Shown in pieces: positions 45,264 through 55,155 of a stretch of DNA of 64,000 nucleotides. Under the pieces are notes generated by a model that worked only from the letters and a program-made list of their open reading frames with translations, was not told the origin of the DNA and did not search any database. The DNA lies in assembly GCF_902809845.1 (NCBI RefSeq), contig NZ_CADDWI010000008.1:372001-436000 (forward strand). The letters run 5' to 3'. The position numbers and the translations under genes were made by a program. The stretch is from Chelativorans sp. Marseille-P2723 (GTDB lineage Bacteria; Pseudomonadota; Alphaproteobacteria; Rhizobiales; Rhizobiaceae). Position 1 is the stretch's first letter, and each line of letters begins with the position of its first letter.

Positions 45264-46550
45264 TCAGGCAGAAAATACTGTGCGGCCTGCAACCATGGTT
45301 TGCAATACCCTACCCTGCATTCGCGCACCTTCAAAGGACGTGTTCTTGGAGAGTGACTGTATGTCGGCCTCCCGCACGATCCAGGGTGCGTCAAGATCGA
45401 CGAGGATGAGGTCTGCAGGAGCTCCGGTTCTTAGCGTTCCCCCAGGAAGCCCGAAAAGCTGTGCCGGGGCAGTGGACAGCGCATCTACCAGGCGCAGCAG
45501 CGGAACGTCGCCTGAGTGATGCAGCCGCAGTGCTGCGGCAAGCAGCGTCTCCAGCCCGATAGCGCCCGCCGCCGCTTCGGCAAAGGGCAGTCGTTTCGTA
45601 TCGACGTCCTGCGGATCGTGTGAGGAGACGATGATGTCGACAGTGCCATCCTTCAGGGCCTCGACCATCGCCAGCCGGTCCTCCTCGGCCCTCAGCGGCG
45701 GCAGAAGGCGGAAGAACGTACGATATTCGCCAACATCGTTCTCGTTCAGGCAGAGATTGTTGATACTTACGCCAGCGGTGACCGCGGCGCCCTCATCCTT
45801 AGAGCGCCGCACGGCGGCGGCTGACATAGAGGTCGAGATCTCGGCCGCGTGGTAACGGCCCTTGGTGAGCGCCGCCAGCATCAGGTCGCGCGAAAGTGGG
45901 ATTGCCTCGGCCTCGCGCGGAAGGCCAGGCAGGCCAAGCCAGCTTGCAAGAAGGCCCTCATTCATGACGCCAGTTGCGGTGAATTCGGGTTCCTGCGTCG
46001 CGTGGGCGACCACCAGTCCCATATCGCGCGCATAGGTCAGGGCCCGGCGCATGATCACCGGGCTGGCGATGGTCTTGCGGCCTTCCGTAAGCCCGACGGC
46101 ACCGGCGTCCCGCAACAGGCCGAACTCGCTAAGTTCGCGGCCGGCAAGCCCCTTCGTCAGGGCAGCAGCAGGAAAAACGTTGACGAGAGCCGTCTCGCGG
46201 GCCGTCCGCAGAACGAATTCTACCAGCGCGACATCATCGATCACCGGTATCGTGTCAGGCATCATGATAATCGAGGTGACGCCGCCGGCGGCGGCCGCGC
46301 AGCTTGCGGAGGCGATGGTCTCACGATGCTCCGCGCCCGGCTCGCCTATAAAGACACGGGCATCGACAAGGCCGGGGAGAACAGCCTTACCTGCGCAGTC
46401 GACCACCTTTGCCCCTTCGGGGAAGCCCTGGTTGCGCACAGCCGGTCCGGAGGCTCGGATCGTTGCGCCCTCGACAATCAGGGCGCCCAGTGTGTCCAGA
46501 CCCTGAGAAGGATCGACGATGCGGGCATTGTCAAAGACGGTGATGCTCAT
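45264..46550 (-). CDS. pyrC: Dihydroorotase-like protein, probably non-catalytic (PyrC')
   Basis: 428-residue amidohydrolase-fold protein encoded directly after pyrB, overlapping by four bases. The active-site HxH that binds zinc, normally in DxHxHxREPG, reads [10 protein letters not shown] (about residue 63), so both histidines are gone; [10 protein letters not shown] also lacks the HISTKE-type histidine. The remaining family pattern is intact, including [12 protein letters not shown]. Such pyrB-linked pseudo-dihydroorotases (PyrX/PyrC') are known structural partners of aspartate carbamoyltransferase. A second, active dihydroorotase gene would be expected elsewhere in the genome. Confidence 0.85.
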   Translation of the reverse strand: MSITVFDNARIVDPSQGLDTLGALIVEGATIRASGPAVRNQGFPEGAKVVDCAGKAVLPGLVDARVFIGEPGAEHRETIASASCAAAAGGVTSIIMMPDTIPVIDDVALVEFVLRTARETALVNVFPAAALTKGLAGRELSEFGLLRDAGAVGLTEGRKTIASPVIMRRALTYARDMGLVVAHATQEPEFTATGVMNEGLLASWLGLPGLPREAEAIPLSRDLMLAALTKGRYHAAEISTSMSAAAVRRSKDEGAAVTAGVSINNLCLNENDVGEYRTFFRLLPPLRAEEDRLAMVEALKDGTVDIIVSSHDPQDVDTKRLPFAEAAAGAIGLETLLAAALRLHHSGDVPLLRLVDALSTAPAQLFGLPGGTLRTGAPADLILVDLDAPWIVREADIQSLSKNTSFEGARMQGRVLQTMVAGRTVFSA

Positions 46551-47506
46551 GCTGGGCTCCCGTCTCGTCGCGGATCGAGCAGCGCCTCCATCACGGCCAT
46601 ACGCACTGCCACCCCCATTTCGACCTGTTCCTGAATGACGCTGCGCGGGCCATCAGCTACTTCCGACGCAATTTCGACACCCCGATTCATAGGCCCCGGA
46701 TGCATGACGAGAACGTCATCCTTCGCGACTTTCAGCTTTTCCGCGTCGAGACCGTAGAAGCGGAAATATTCGCGAACCGATGGAACAAAGCTGCCGGACA
46801 TGCGCTCGCGCTGAAGCCTGAGCATCATCACAACGTCAGCGCCCGCCAGACCCTCGCTCATCCGTGTGAACGGCTCTACTCCCATCTGGCCTATACCGGC
46901 CGGAAGCAGTGTAGAGGGGGCCACAGCCCGAACTCGGGCGCCCATGGCGTTGAGCAGGTAGATATTGGACCGTGCCACGCGTGAATGCAGAACGTCGCCG
47001 CAGATCGCCACCACAAGGCCTTCAAGCCGTGACTTCGCCCGGCGGATGGTCAGCGCGTCGAGCAGTGCTTGCGTCGGATGCTCGTGCGCGCCGTCGCCTG
47101 CGTTGATCACAGAGCAGGCGACTTTCTGCGCCAGAAGCGCCGCAGCGCCTGCTGCCCAATGGCGTATGACGAGAATGTCCGGCCGCATGGCGTTAAGCGT
47201 CATGGCGGTGTCGAGCAGCGTCTCCCCCTTCTTCGTGGAGGAGCTTGCCACGGACATGTTCATGACGTCTGCTCCAAGCCGCTTGCCGGCAAGCTCGAAG
47301 GAAGACTGGGTGCGCGTGGAAGCCTCGTAGAAGAGATTGATCTGCGTCCGCCCGCGCAGCGTCGAAAGCTTCTTCTGCGGTCGCCTGGAAATGGCCACTG
47401 CTGTATCCGCGCGGTCGAGGAGCAGATTGATATCGGCGGGTGAAAGATTCTTGATGCCAAGCAGGTGGCGGTGCTGGAAAAGGGGAAAGCTGGAAGTGTC
47501 GCTCAT
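46547..47506 (-). CDS. pyrB: Aspartate carbamoyltransferase
   Basis: 319-residue catalytic subunit making carbamoyl aspartate in pyrimidine synthesis. The carbamoyl-phosphate site is [20 protein letters not shown], with the second loop [22 protein letters not shown] and [11 protein letters not shown]. No pyrI regulatory gene adjoins it; the paired pseudo-dihydroorotase fits the class whose dodecamer needs PyrC'. First gene of a four-gene operon; divergent from aidB. Confidence 0.95.
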   Translation of the reverse strand: MSDTSSFPLFQHRHLLGIKNLSPADINLLLDRADTAVAISRRPQKKLSTLRGRTQINLFYEASTRTQSSFELAGKRLGADVMNMSVASSSTKKGETLLDTAMTLNAMRPDILVIRHWAAGAAALLAQKVACSVINAGDGAHEHPTQALLDALTIRRAKSRLEGLVVAICGDVLHSRVARSNIYLLNAMGARVRAVAPSTLLPAGIGQMGVEPFTRMSEGLAGADVVMMLRLQRERMSGSFVPSVREYFRFYGLDAEKLKVAKDDVLVMHPGPMNRGVEIASEVADGPRSVIQEQVEMGVAVRMAVMEALLDPRRDGSPA

Positions 47507-47671
47507 ATCAGGTAGTTGCTATAAGCGCCCTGTTCGCCGGCCGCAAGCGCAGGAGTCTGTGTACCCCCTTCTTCCAGCCATTTTCATCATGGGCAAAAAA
47601 AGTCTACCTTGAACTATCGCAGTTCATGCGAGAAACCGGCTCAAAGCTCTCAGCGTTTAGGGGACTGTTGC

Positions 47672-49300
47672 ATGAATCACGAGGTGTTGAATCAGCCGCC
47701 CCCGATCAGCGGGACAAACGCTTGGCGTTCCGACCCGCTGCTTTTACAGTTGGGTGCGCAGTTCGCCGATCCAGTGCGCGGGGAACTGGAGGTGCTTGGC
47801 CGTTTCGTCCGCGCACAGGAAGCGCTCGATCTGGCGCGGCTTGCCAATTCGCATCTGCCGGTCTTGAAAACCCACGACCGCTACGGTCACCGTCTTGGTA
47901 TTGTGGAATACCATCCCGCCTACCACGCGCTGATGCGCAGGTCAGTAAGCACTGGGCTGCACTCCTCGATATGGGAGGACGGGAGCGAGGAAAAGGGCCA
48001 GCGGCACCAAGTGCGGGCAGCGCGTTTCTATCTCACCGCACAATTGGAATGCGGCCATCTGTGCCCGCTCACCATGACCAATGCCGCTCTTGCAGCATTG
48101 ATGGCGAGCCCGGAGCTTTTTCGGGCCTGGATGCCGAAGGTAACGGAACGGAAATACGACCATACCAATCGCGCCATCGGCTGGAAGGCAGGCATCACGC
48201 TCGGGATGGGCATGACGGAGAAGCAGGGCGGCACGGATGTGCGAGCCAATACCACAATGTCGGAACCGGCCGGCGACGGGCTTTTCCGCGTCACGGGGCA
48301 CAAATGGTTCATGTCTGCGCCAATGAGCGATGCGTTTCTCGTGCTGGCGCAGGCAAAGGAAGGACTTTCCTGCTTCCTCCTGCCCAGGCTTCGCGATGAT
48401 GGCAGCAGCAACGGTTTCCATTTCCAGCGCCTGAAGGACAAGCTCGGCAACCGCTCCAACGCCTCGGCCGAAGTGGAGTTCGAAGGTGCGCTGGGCTATC
48501 TCGTTGGAGAAGCTGGCGCAGGCATACGCACCATCATGGACATGGTGACGCTTACGCGCCTCGATTGCGCCATCGCCTCTGCGGGGTTGATGCGCGCATC
48601 GCTTGCCGAAGCCGTGCACCATGCGCGTCATCGGATGATCTTCGGCAAGTCTCTTGTCCACCAGCCGCTGATGACCCGCGTTCTGGCCGATCTGGCACTC
48701 GATGTGGCGGCGGCGACGGTGCTCGCGTTCCGACTTGCCCGAGCCTTCGATGAATCGGCGGGTGACCGTGCGGCGGCGGCCTATGCTCGCGTCATGACGC
48801 CGGTTACCAAATATTGGGTTTGCAAGATAGCGCCGGCGGTCACCTATGAAGCGATGGAGTGTTTGGGCGGCAACGGCTATGTGGAGGAGGCGCCGCTCGC
48901 CCGCTTCTACAGGGAGGCACCCGTCAATGCCATCTGGGAAGGCTCCGGAAACGTGATGGCGCTCGACGTATTGCGCGTGCTGTCGCGAAATCGCGGCCTC
49001 TTCGATGAAGTGCTCGCTGGTGTTGGCGAGGATCTGGGAGAGGCAGGCCCGGGTACGGTTGCCGTGCTACAGGCGGCGATGCGGGTGTGCGAAAGCGACG
49101 AGGGCTCGGCGCGTATTCTGGTGGAGCAGATGGCGCTCGCAGCCGCGGCAGCGGAATTGCGCCGCTTGGGGGTAGGGCAGGTTGCGGACGCTTTCATCGA
49201 GACACGGCTTGCGGGTCAATGGCGCGGCACTTACGGGATGCTCGACGCCCGACACGATGCTTCCGCAATCGTCGACATGCTTTACCCCGACGCAATGTAA
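47672..49300 (+). CDS. aidB: AidB-like acyl-CoA dehydrogenase
   Basis: 542 residues, equal to E. coli AidB length, a flavin protein linked to the alkylation-damage response. Strongly conserved features include LCPLTMTNAALAAL, IGMGMTEKQGG-like LGMGMTEKQGGTDVRAN, HKWFMSAPMSDAFLVLAQ, RLKDKLGNRSNAS and the C-terminal VNAIWEGSGNVMALDVLR. E. coli AidB binds FAD and DNA; true acyl-CoA turnover is poor. ATG 47672 with TAGGGG upstream was preferred to a TTG at 47609. It converges with ruvX. Confidence 0.88.
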   Translation: MNHEVLNQPPPISGTNAWRSDPLLLQLGAQFADPVRGELEVLGRFVRAQEALDLARLANSHLPVLKTHDRYGHRLGIVEYHPAYHALMRRSVSTGLHSSIWEDGSEEKGQRHQVRAARFYLTAQLECGHLCPLTMTNAALAALMASPELFRAWMPKVTERKYDHTNRAIGWKAGITLGMGMTEKQGGTDVRANTTMSEPAGDGLFRVTGHKWFMSAPMSDAFLVLAQAKEGLSCFLLPRLRDDGSSNGFHFQRLKDKLGNRSNASAEVEFEGALGYLVGEAGAGIRTIMDMVTLTRLDCAIASAGLMRASLAEAVHHARHRMIFGKSLVHQPLMTRVLADLALDVAAATVLAFRLARAFDESAGDRAAAAYARVMTPVTKYWVCKIAPAVTYEAMECLGGNGYVEEAPLARFYREAPVNAIWEGSGNVMALDVLRVLSRNRGLFDEVLAGVGEDLGEAGPGTVAVLQAAMRVCESDEGSARILVEQMALAAAAAELRRLGVGQVADAFIETRLAGQWRGTYGMLDARHDASAIVDMLYPDAM

Positions 49301-49314
49301 GTGAATTTGGGGCG

Positions 49315-49797
49315 CTAGTTGCGCGCTGACGCCCGCAGCGCCTGGAGCCGGTCGAGCGCACCTTGGAGGATGAAGGCGGCGGCGGCCGAATCGATCCTGG
49401 CCGCACGTTTGGCGCGCGATACGTCCATCTCGATCAGCGCCCTTTCGGCTGCCGCCGTCGAAAGGCGCTCGTCCCAGAAGGCGAAGGGCAGGTCGGTTCG
49501 TGGAAGCAGGTTGCGGACGAAGGCTCGGGTGGATTGGGCGCGCGGGCCTTCCGTGCCATCCATATTGATGGGCAGGCCGACAATCACTCCGCCTATATTC
49601 TCGCGGGCAAGCAGCTTTAGCAGCGCCTCGGCATCCTGCGAAAATTTCTTCCTGGCGATTACGGCCCGGGGGGTGGCGAAGGAGAGGCCGAGATCGGCGA
49701 TGGCAACGCCGATGGTCTTTGTGCCGAGGTCGAGCCCGGCGAGCGGGCGGCCTTCCGGTAGCGTTTTTGCAAGCTCCTCTATAGAAAGAACACCCAA
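49315..49797 (-). CDS. ruvX: Holliday-junction resolvase-like RuvX (YqgF)
   Basis: 160-residue RNase H-fold protein. The first acidic residue is in [13 protein letters not shown] (about residue 22), the second near [14 protein letters not shown] and the last near [13 protein letters not shown]. YqgF acts in processing of pre-16S rRNA and has been called a resolvase by fold. It is divergent from the UPF0173 gene and convergent with aidB. Confidence 0.92.
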   Translation of the reverse strand: MGVLSIEELAKTLPEGRPLAGLDLGTKTIGVAIADLGLSFATPRAVIARKKFSQDAEALLKLLARENIGGVIVGLPINMDGTEGPRAQSTRAFVRNLLPRTDLPFAFWDERLSTAAAERALIEMDVSRAKRAARIDSAAAAFILQGALDRLQALRASARN

Positions 49798-49869
49798 GGC
49801 GGTTCTCCGTCTTTGACACTCTGCCGCGCCGTTCTATCCTTCGGCGGATCGACAATTGAGGATTTGTAC

Positions 49870-50571
49870 ATGAAAGTGACGTGGTACGGTCATTCCGCAT
49901 TCAAAATCGAGACCGGTGAGGCAAAGATCCTCATAGACCCTTTCCTCTCGGGAAATCCAACATGGGACGGCGGCTGGGAGGGGCCCGCGGAGGGCGTCAC
50001 CCATGTTTTGCTTACCCATGGGCACGGTGATCATATCGGCGATGCGCTCGCTATCTTGAAGAAGACAGGCGCGATGCTTGTCGCTAACGCCGAAATTGGC
50101 ACCTATTTTTCGAATCAGGGTGTGGAAAACGTCAACCCAGGAAATTTCGGCGGGACGGTCGACTGCGGCGGCTTCACTGCTACTTTCGTGCTCGCGCATC
50201 ATTCGTCCTCCTTCTTCAAGGAAGACGGCAGCAACATTTATCTGGGCAATCCGGTCGGATTCGTACTGCATTTCCCTGGGGACAAGACGCTTTACCACAT
50301 GGGCGACACGGATATCTTCGGCGACATGGCGCTGATACAGGAGTTGCACCAGCCTCAGGTAGGCATTGTGCCGGTCGGTGACCGCTATACAATGGGCGGT
50401 GCCGTGGCGGCTCTTGCTTGCCGCCGTTTCTTCCGCTTCGAGACAGTGATCCCATGCCATTACGGAACGTTCCCGGCCCTTGACCAGAACGCGGACAAGT
50501 TCATTGCTGGAATGGAGGGCACCGATACGAAGGTGATTACCCCGAAGCGAGGCGAGTCGGTGGAGGTGTAG
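49870..50571 (+). CDS. UPF0173 metal-dependent hydrolase
   Basis: 233 residues, metallo-beta-lactamase fold. The metal site is THGHGDHIGDALAI (about residue 53), with AHHSS and the late PCHYGTFPAL. The family starts exactly MKVTWYGHSAFKIET, which fixes the ATG at 49870; the frame is open 57 bases upstream. Substrate unknown, although the UPF0173 group is widespread. It precedes gatCA by 81 bases. Confidence 0.9.
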   Translation: MKVTWYGHSAFKIETGEAKILIDPFLSGNPTWDGGWEGPAEGVTHVLLTHGHGDHIGDALAILKKTGAMLVANAEIGTYFSNQGVENVNPGNFGGTVDCGGFTATFVLAHHSSSFFKEDGSNIYLGNPVGFVLHFPGDKTLYHMGDTDIFGDMALIQELHQPQVGIVPVGDRYTMGGAVAALACRRFFRFETVIPCHYGTFPALDQNADKFIAGMEGTDTKVITPKRGESVEV

Positions 50572-50652
50572 GCATTCCGCCAATGCTGTTGCACCAGTTG
50601 CCGGGGGCGACTATAGCGCTCGGCCAAAGATTTTCCTTTGCAAGGAGATTGC

Positions 50653-50940
50653 ATGTCCGTTGATACCGAAACGGTTAAACGCGTGGCGAGACTGGCGAGG
50701 ATCGCCATCGACGACGCGGAGGCGGGCCGGACGACCGGTGAACTCAACACAATTCTCGGCTTCGTCGAGCAGCTCTACGAAGTTGACGTAACCGGCGTCG
50801 AGCCCATGACATCGGTCATTCCCATCGCGCTGAAGATGCGTCAGGACGCCGTCACGGATGGCGGCAAGGCTGAAGACATCATGGCCAACGCCCCTCAGAC
50901 CGGCGAGAACTTCTTCCTCGTACCCAAAGTGGTGGAATAG
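50653..50940 (+). CDS. gatC: Asp/Glu-tRNA amidotransferase subunit C
   Basis: 95-residue subunit that holds GatA and GatB together in the amidotransferase forming Gln-tRNA(Gln) and Asn-tRNA(Asn). Typical text: [31 protein letters not shown] and the extended C-terminus [23 protein letters not shown] precedes ATG 50653; the frame is open from TTG 50638. gatA follows after 94 bases; gatB is not in the window. Confidence 0.95.
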   Translation: MSVDTETVKRVARLARIAIDDAEAGRTTGELNTILGFVEQLYEVDVTGVEPMTSVIPIALKMRQDAVTDGGKAEDIMANAPQTGENFFLVPKVVE

Positions 50941-51034
50941 GATGCCTGCCACTGACGTTCCGTGCGCCAAGTGATCCTCCATTCCGCGAATGACCTTTGA
51001 TGCTTAACCGGCGGCTGCCTGAACGGACATTTTC

Positions 51035-52516
51035 ATGACCGACCTTACCAAGCTCACCATCTCCGAAATTCGCGCCAGGCTGGCGGCGAAGGAATTTACT
51101 GCGGTGGAACTGACGGAGGCATATCTTTCGGCCATCCGGTCGTCCAATGAAAGGTTCAATGCCTATATCGCCGTTACTGCGGACAAGGCGCGCGAAATGG
51201 CGGAGGCTTCGGATGAGCGCCTTGCCAAAGGCGAAGCGCGGCCGCTTGAAGGCGTGCCGATTGGCGTCAAGGACCTGTTCGCTACCGAAGGCGTTCACAC
51301 GCAGGCCGCGAGCCACATACTCGACGGCTTCAAGCCGACCTATGAATCCACGGTTACGGCCAATCTCTGGGCGGATGGCGCCGTCATGCTGGGCAAGCTC
51401 AATATGGACGAGTTCGCCATGGGCTCCTCCAACGAAACTTCCTACTATGGCCCAGTGGTCAATCCATGGCGCGCGGAGGGTGACAACAAGGATCTGGTGG
51501 CGGGCGGTTCGTCCGGCGGCTCGGCGGCTGCGGTAGCAGCCTGGCTCTGCGCGGGCGCAACGGCGACAGATACCGGCGGCTCGATCCGGCAGCCTGCCGC
51601 CTTCACTGCGACAGTGGGGATGAAGCCCACTTATGGGCGTTGCTCGCGCTGGGGCACTATCGCCTTTGCATCCTCCCTCGACCAGGCCGGACCGATCGCG
51701 CGCGATGTGCGCGATGCGGCGATCCTGCTGAAGTCCATGGCATCGGTCGACCCGAAGGACACAACGTCGGTGGACCTTCCCGTGCCCGATTACGAGACTG
51801 CGATCGGCCAATCCGTAAAGGGCCTCAGGATAGGGGTACCCAAGGAATATCGCATCGACGGAATGCCCGAAGACGTCGAAACGTTGTGGCGGAAAGGCAT
51901 CGAATGGATGCGCGATGCGGGGGCGGAGATTGTGGACATCTCCTTGCCGCATACGAAATATGCGCTTCCCGCGTATTACATCGTCGCGCCTGCTGAGGCT
52001 TCATCCAATCTCGCCCGCTATGACGGCGTGCGTTATGGATTGCGCGTTCCTGGGCGTGACATTACCGAAATGTATGAGAAGACGCGCGCCGAAGGTTTCG
52101 GCAACGAGGTGAAGCGGCGCGTCCTGATCGGCACCTATGTTCTGTCGGCAGGCTATTACGACGCCTATTACCTGCGCGCACAAAAGGTACGTACGCTGAT
52201 TAAACGCGACTTCGAGGAAGCGTTCGAAGCTGGGATAGACGCCATCCTGACGCCGGCCACGCCCTCTGCCGCTTTCGGGATCGGCGACCAGGACATCGGG
52301 ACCGACCCTGTCAAGATGTATCTGAACGACATCTTCACCGTTACGGTGAACATGGCCGGCCTTCCGGCAATCGCCGTGCCGGGCGGTCTCGACGGGCGGG
52401 GGCTGCCGCTCGGGCTGCAAATCATTGGCCGCCCCTTCGACGAGGAAATGCTGTTCCGCACGGCACACGTCATCGAACAGGCGGCAGGCCGTTTCGAACC
52501 CAAACGCTGGTGGTAG
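51035..52516 (+). CDS. gatA: Asp/Glu-tRNA amidotransferase subunit A
   Basis: 493-residue amidase releasing ammonia from glutamine for tRNA-bound Glu or Asp. The Ser-cisSer-Lys triad is visible: lysine in PIGVKDLF (about residue 79), the cis-serine in [14 protein letters not shown] and the nucleophile in [11 protein letters not shown]. Expression likely follows gatC. Presence of gatCA implies that the organism charges glutamine tRNA indirectly, as most alphaproteobacteria do. Confidence 0.95.
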   Translation: MTDLTKLTISEIRARLAAKEFTAVELTEAYLSAIRSSNERFNAYIAVTADKAREMAEASDERLAKGEARPLEGVPIGVKDLFATEGVHTQAASHILDGFKPTYESTVTANLWADGAVMLGKLNMDEFAMGSSNETSYYGPVVNPWRAEGDNKDLVAGGSSGGSAAAVAAWLCAGATATDTGGSIRQPAAFTATVGMKPTYGRCSRWGTIAFASSLDQAGPIARDVRDAAILLKSMASVDPKDTTSVDLPVPDYETAIGQSVKGLRIGVPKEYRIDGMPEDVETLWRKGIEWMRDAGAEIVDISLPHTKYALPAYYIVAPAEASSNLARYDGVRYGLRVPGRDITEMYEKTRAEGFGNEVKRRVLIGTYVLSAGYYDAYYLRAQKVRTLIKRDFEEAFEAGIDAILTPATPSAAFGIGDQDIGTDPVKMYLNDIFTVTVNMAGLPAIAVPGGLDGRGLPLGLQIIGRPFDEEMLFRTAHVIEQAAGRFEPKRWW

Positions 52517-52639
52517 ACAGCCGCTGTCGCGCTCGCGCTCTTGCACGAGGCGGAGGGGTGGTCCTATATCGGCGATAAAAAGAGAATCGGCGCCATTGTG
52601 CTCTCTTTGGGCGCCGTCATCCGGAGAAAAGGTATTCTT

Positions 52640-53272
52640 ATGGCCAATCCAGTCGAGACCGCGCTGAATCTTGTGCCGATGGTCGTCGAGCAGACGAATA
52701 GGGGCGAGCGCGCCTACGACATCTTCTCGCGACTGCTGAAGGAGAGGATCATCTTCATCACGGGGCCGATCGAGGACGGCATGGCCTCCCTCGTTTGTGC
52801 ACAGCTCCTGTTCCTGGAGGCGGAAAATCCAAAGAAGGAGATCGCCCTCTACATCAATTCGCCGGGAGGCGTGGTGACGAGCGGAATGGCAATATACGAC
52901 ACGATGCAATTCATCCAGCCGCCGGTCTCCACCTTGTGCATCGGCCAGGCGGCCTCCATGGGTTCGCTCCTTTTGTGCGCAGGCGCCAAGGACATGCGCT
53001 TTGCCACGCCGAACGCGCGCATCATGGTGCATCAGCCTTCCGGCGGCTTTTCCGGTCAGGCATCCGATATCGAGCGCCACGCGCAAGACATCATCAAGTT
53101 GAAGCGCCGGCTTAACGAGGTGTATGTGCGTCATACGGGGCAGGATTACGAAACTATCGAGCGGACGCTCGATCGCGATCACTTCATGACTTCGGAGGAG
53201 GCGAAGGAGTTTGGCCTCATCGACAAGGTGATCTCCTCGCGCGAGGCGATCGAAACCGTAGCTTCGACCTGA
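52640..53272 (+). CDS. clpP: ATP-dependent Clp protease proteolytic subunit
   Basis: 210-residue serine peptidase. Catalytic serine in [11 protein letters not shown] (about residue 98), histidine in [10 protein letters not shown] (about 123) and Asp later. Start ATG 52640 gives [18 protein letters not shown], the normal N-terminus; 99 open bases upstream have no family similarity. It forms the tetradecamer used by ClpX and ClpA; clpX is next on the same strand. Confidence 0.95.
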   Translation: MANPVETALNLVPMVVEQTNRGERAYDIFSRLLKERIIFITGPIEDGMASLVCAQLLFLEAENPKKEIALYINSPGGVVTSGMAIYDTMQFIQPPVSTLCIGQAASMGSLLLCAGAKDMRFATPNARIMVHQPSGGFSGQASDIERHAQDIIKLKRRLNEVYVRHTGQDYETIERTLDRDHFMTSEEAKEFGLIDKVISSREAIETVAST

Positions 53273-53631
53273 CTGAAGCAGGGCTTGTCCTCGATGGCTG
53301 GCAACATCGGCCAGCCGCAATTGGGTCACGATTTTTTGCTTCTTGCAGCCGAGATGAAAACCGGGATCAGCTTCCGAGCTTTCAGGAAGATTGCACTGCC
53401 CTGTGGTGTCCGGAAGGACGTGTGGCGCTATATGCGCTGGCAAGCGCTCCAGGTTAAGCCTATGTTGAATTTCAACACATAGGGTTGGGCTGGGGATGAG
53501 AATTGTTGCCGCGCTTTCCGATTTGTGTTTCGTTCGGACTGAAGACGAAGAGGTGGGAACCAATCTCCTGCCTTCGCACTTCCGGCGTGGCGGCCCGTGT
53601 GGGGCGCCAATGTACTGAAAGGACCTGAAAT
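53273..53631. other. clpP-clpX intergenic region
   Basis: 359 bases with no convincing gene. A 65-codon open frame at 53285-53482 has no recognised motif. The region probably contains the clpX promoter; I cannot assign a sigma-factor box. Confidence 0.45.
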
Positions 53632-54906
53632 ATGAGCAAGATCAGCAACAGCGGCGGAGACTCGAAGAACACGCTGTATTGCTCCTTTTGCGGCAAGAGC
53701 CAGCACGAGGTGCGCAAGCTGATCGCCGGCCCGACGGTTTTCATCTGCGATGAATGCGTAGAGCTGTGCATGGACATCATCCGCGAGGAGAACAAGTCCT
53801 CGATGGTGAAGTCGCGCGAGGGCGTTCCCACGCCGCAGGAGATACTGAAAGTACTGGACGATTATGTGATCGGCCAGTCCTATGCCAAGCGTGTCCTGTC
53901 CGTGGCCGTCCACAACCACTACAAGCGGCTGGCGCACGCAAGCAAGAACCCCGATGTGGAATTGGCCAAATCGAACATTCTCCTGATCGGTCCCACGGGC
54001 TGCGGCAAGACGCTGCTGGCGCAGACACTTGCGCGCATCATCGACGTGCCGTTCACGATGGCCGACGCCACGACCCTCACTGAAGCTGGCTATGTAGGCG
54101 AGGATGTGGAGAACATCATCCTGAAGCTGCTGCAGGCGGCCGACTATAATGTCGAGCGCGCCCAGCGCGGCATTGTCTATATCGACGAGATCGACAAGAT
54201 CTCGCGCAAGTCGGACAATCCGTCGATCACGCGGGACGTGTCGGGCGAGGGTGTGCAGCAGGCACTGCTGAAGATCATGGAAGGTACGGTCGCCTCCGTC
54301 CCGCCGCAGGGTGGCAGGAAGCATCCCCAGCAGGAATTCCTGCAGGTGGACACGTCCTCCGTGCTTTTCATTTGCGGCGGAGCCTTTGCGGGGCTTGAGA
54401 AGATTATTTCCGACCGCGGGCGCAAGACCTCCATCGGCTTCGGCGCGACTGTCTCCTCTCCCGAGGACAGGCGCGCGGGCGAGCTTCTGCGCCAGGTGGA
54501 GCCGGAGGATCTGCTGAAATTCGGCCTGATACCCGAATTTGTGGGCCGTCTTCCCGTCTTGGCGACATTGGAGGACCTGGACGAAGACGCTCTTGTTCAG
54601 ATCCTGACAGCGCCGAAGAACGCACTGGTCAAGCAGTACCAGCGTCTGTTCGAGATGGAGAATGTAGAGCTGACGTTCCATGAGAATGCGCTGACGGCAA
54701 TCGCACGCAAGGCAATCGAGCGCAAGACGGGCGCCCGTGGTCTGCGTTCCATCATGGAAGCCATCCTGCTCGATACCATGTTCGAACTGCCGGCACTGGA
54801 AGGCGTTCAGGAAGTCGTGATCTCGGAAGAGGTGGTCGAGGGTAACGCAAGGCCGCTCTATATCTACGCGGAGCGCGAGAAGGAAAAGGGCAGTGTCAGC
54901 GCGTGA
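53632..54906 (+). CDS. clpX: Clp protease ATP-binding subunit ClpX
   Basis: 424-residue AAA+ unfoldase. N-terminal zinc-binding domain ([18 protein letters not shown] and CDECVELC), Walker [13 protein letters not shown] (about residue 119), Walker [11 protein letters not shown], the IGF loop in [11 protein letters not shown] for docking to ClpP, and sensor [15 protein letters not shown]. In Caulobacter-like bacteria ClpXP removes cell-cycle regulators such as CtrA, which ties it to the divK-pleD genes. Lon follows 249 bases downstream. Confidence 0.96.
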   Translation: MSKISNSGGDSKNTLYCSFCGKSQHEVRKLIAGPTVFICDECVELCMDIIREENKSSMVKSREGVPTPQEILKVLDDYVIGQSYAKRVLSVAVHNHYKRLAHASKNPDVELAKSNILLIGPTGCGKTLLAQTLARIIDVPFTMADATTLTEAGYVGEDVENIILKLLQAADYNVERAQRGIVYIDEIDKISRKSDNPSITRDVSGEGVQQALLKIMEGTVASVPPQGGRKHPQQEFLQVDTSSVLFICGGAFAGLEKIISDRGRKTSIGFGATVSSPEDRRAGELLRQVEPEDLLKFGLIPEFVGRLPVLATLEDLDEDALVQILTAPKNALVKQYQRLFEMENVELTFHENALTAIARKAIERKTGARGLRSIMEAILLDTMFELPALEGVQEVVISEEVVEGNARPLYIYAEREKEKGSVSA

Positions 54907-55155
54907 TGCAGCCTGTCGTGCAAACCGTGGGCCTCGGCATTGACGGGTGGAGACCACAAGTTTCCACCGTTGCGAGATGTCGTAACGTGCTTCCTTGCGC
55001 TCTTGATATTGGCCTCCTTCACCTCCACTTAGGTATCAAGCGTGGCGGGTTTCGTTTCCAGGGTTGCGTTGCAGTCGGCAAGCTTTCTAAGCGAGGCCCT
55101 AACAGTGTAATCCGCGGCTGGCTTTAAAGCGGCTGCGGCTTGAAAGGCTGAAGAA

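Noticed and set aside
52001-53563. 520-codon minus-strand open frame across gatA and clpP
   Set aside because: Antisense to two certain genes, no motif, no ribosome binding site; an effect of high GC.
53428-54957. 509-codon minus-strand open frame across clpX
   Set aside because: Antisense to a clear clpX; composition without recognisable domains.
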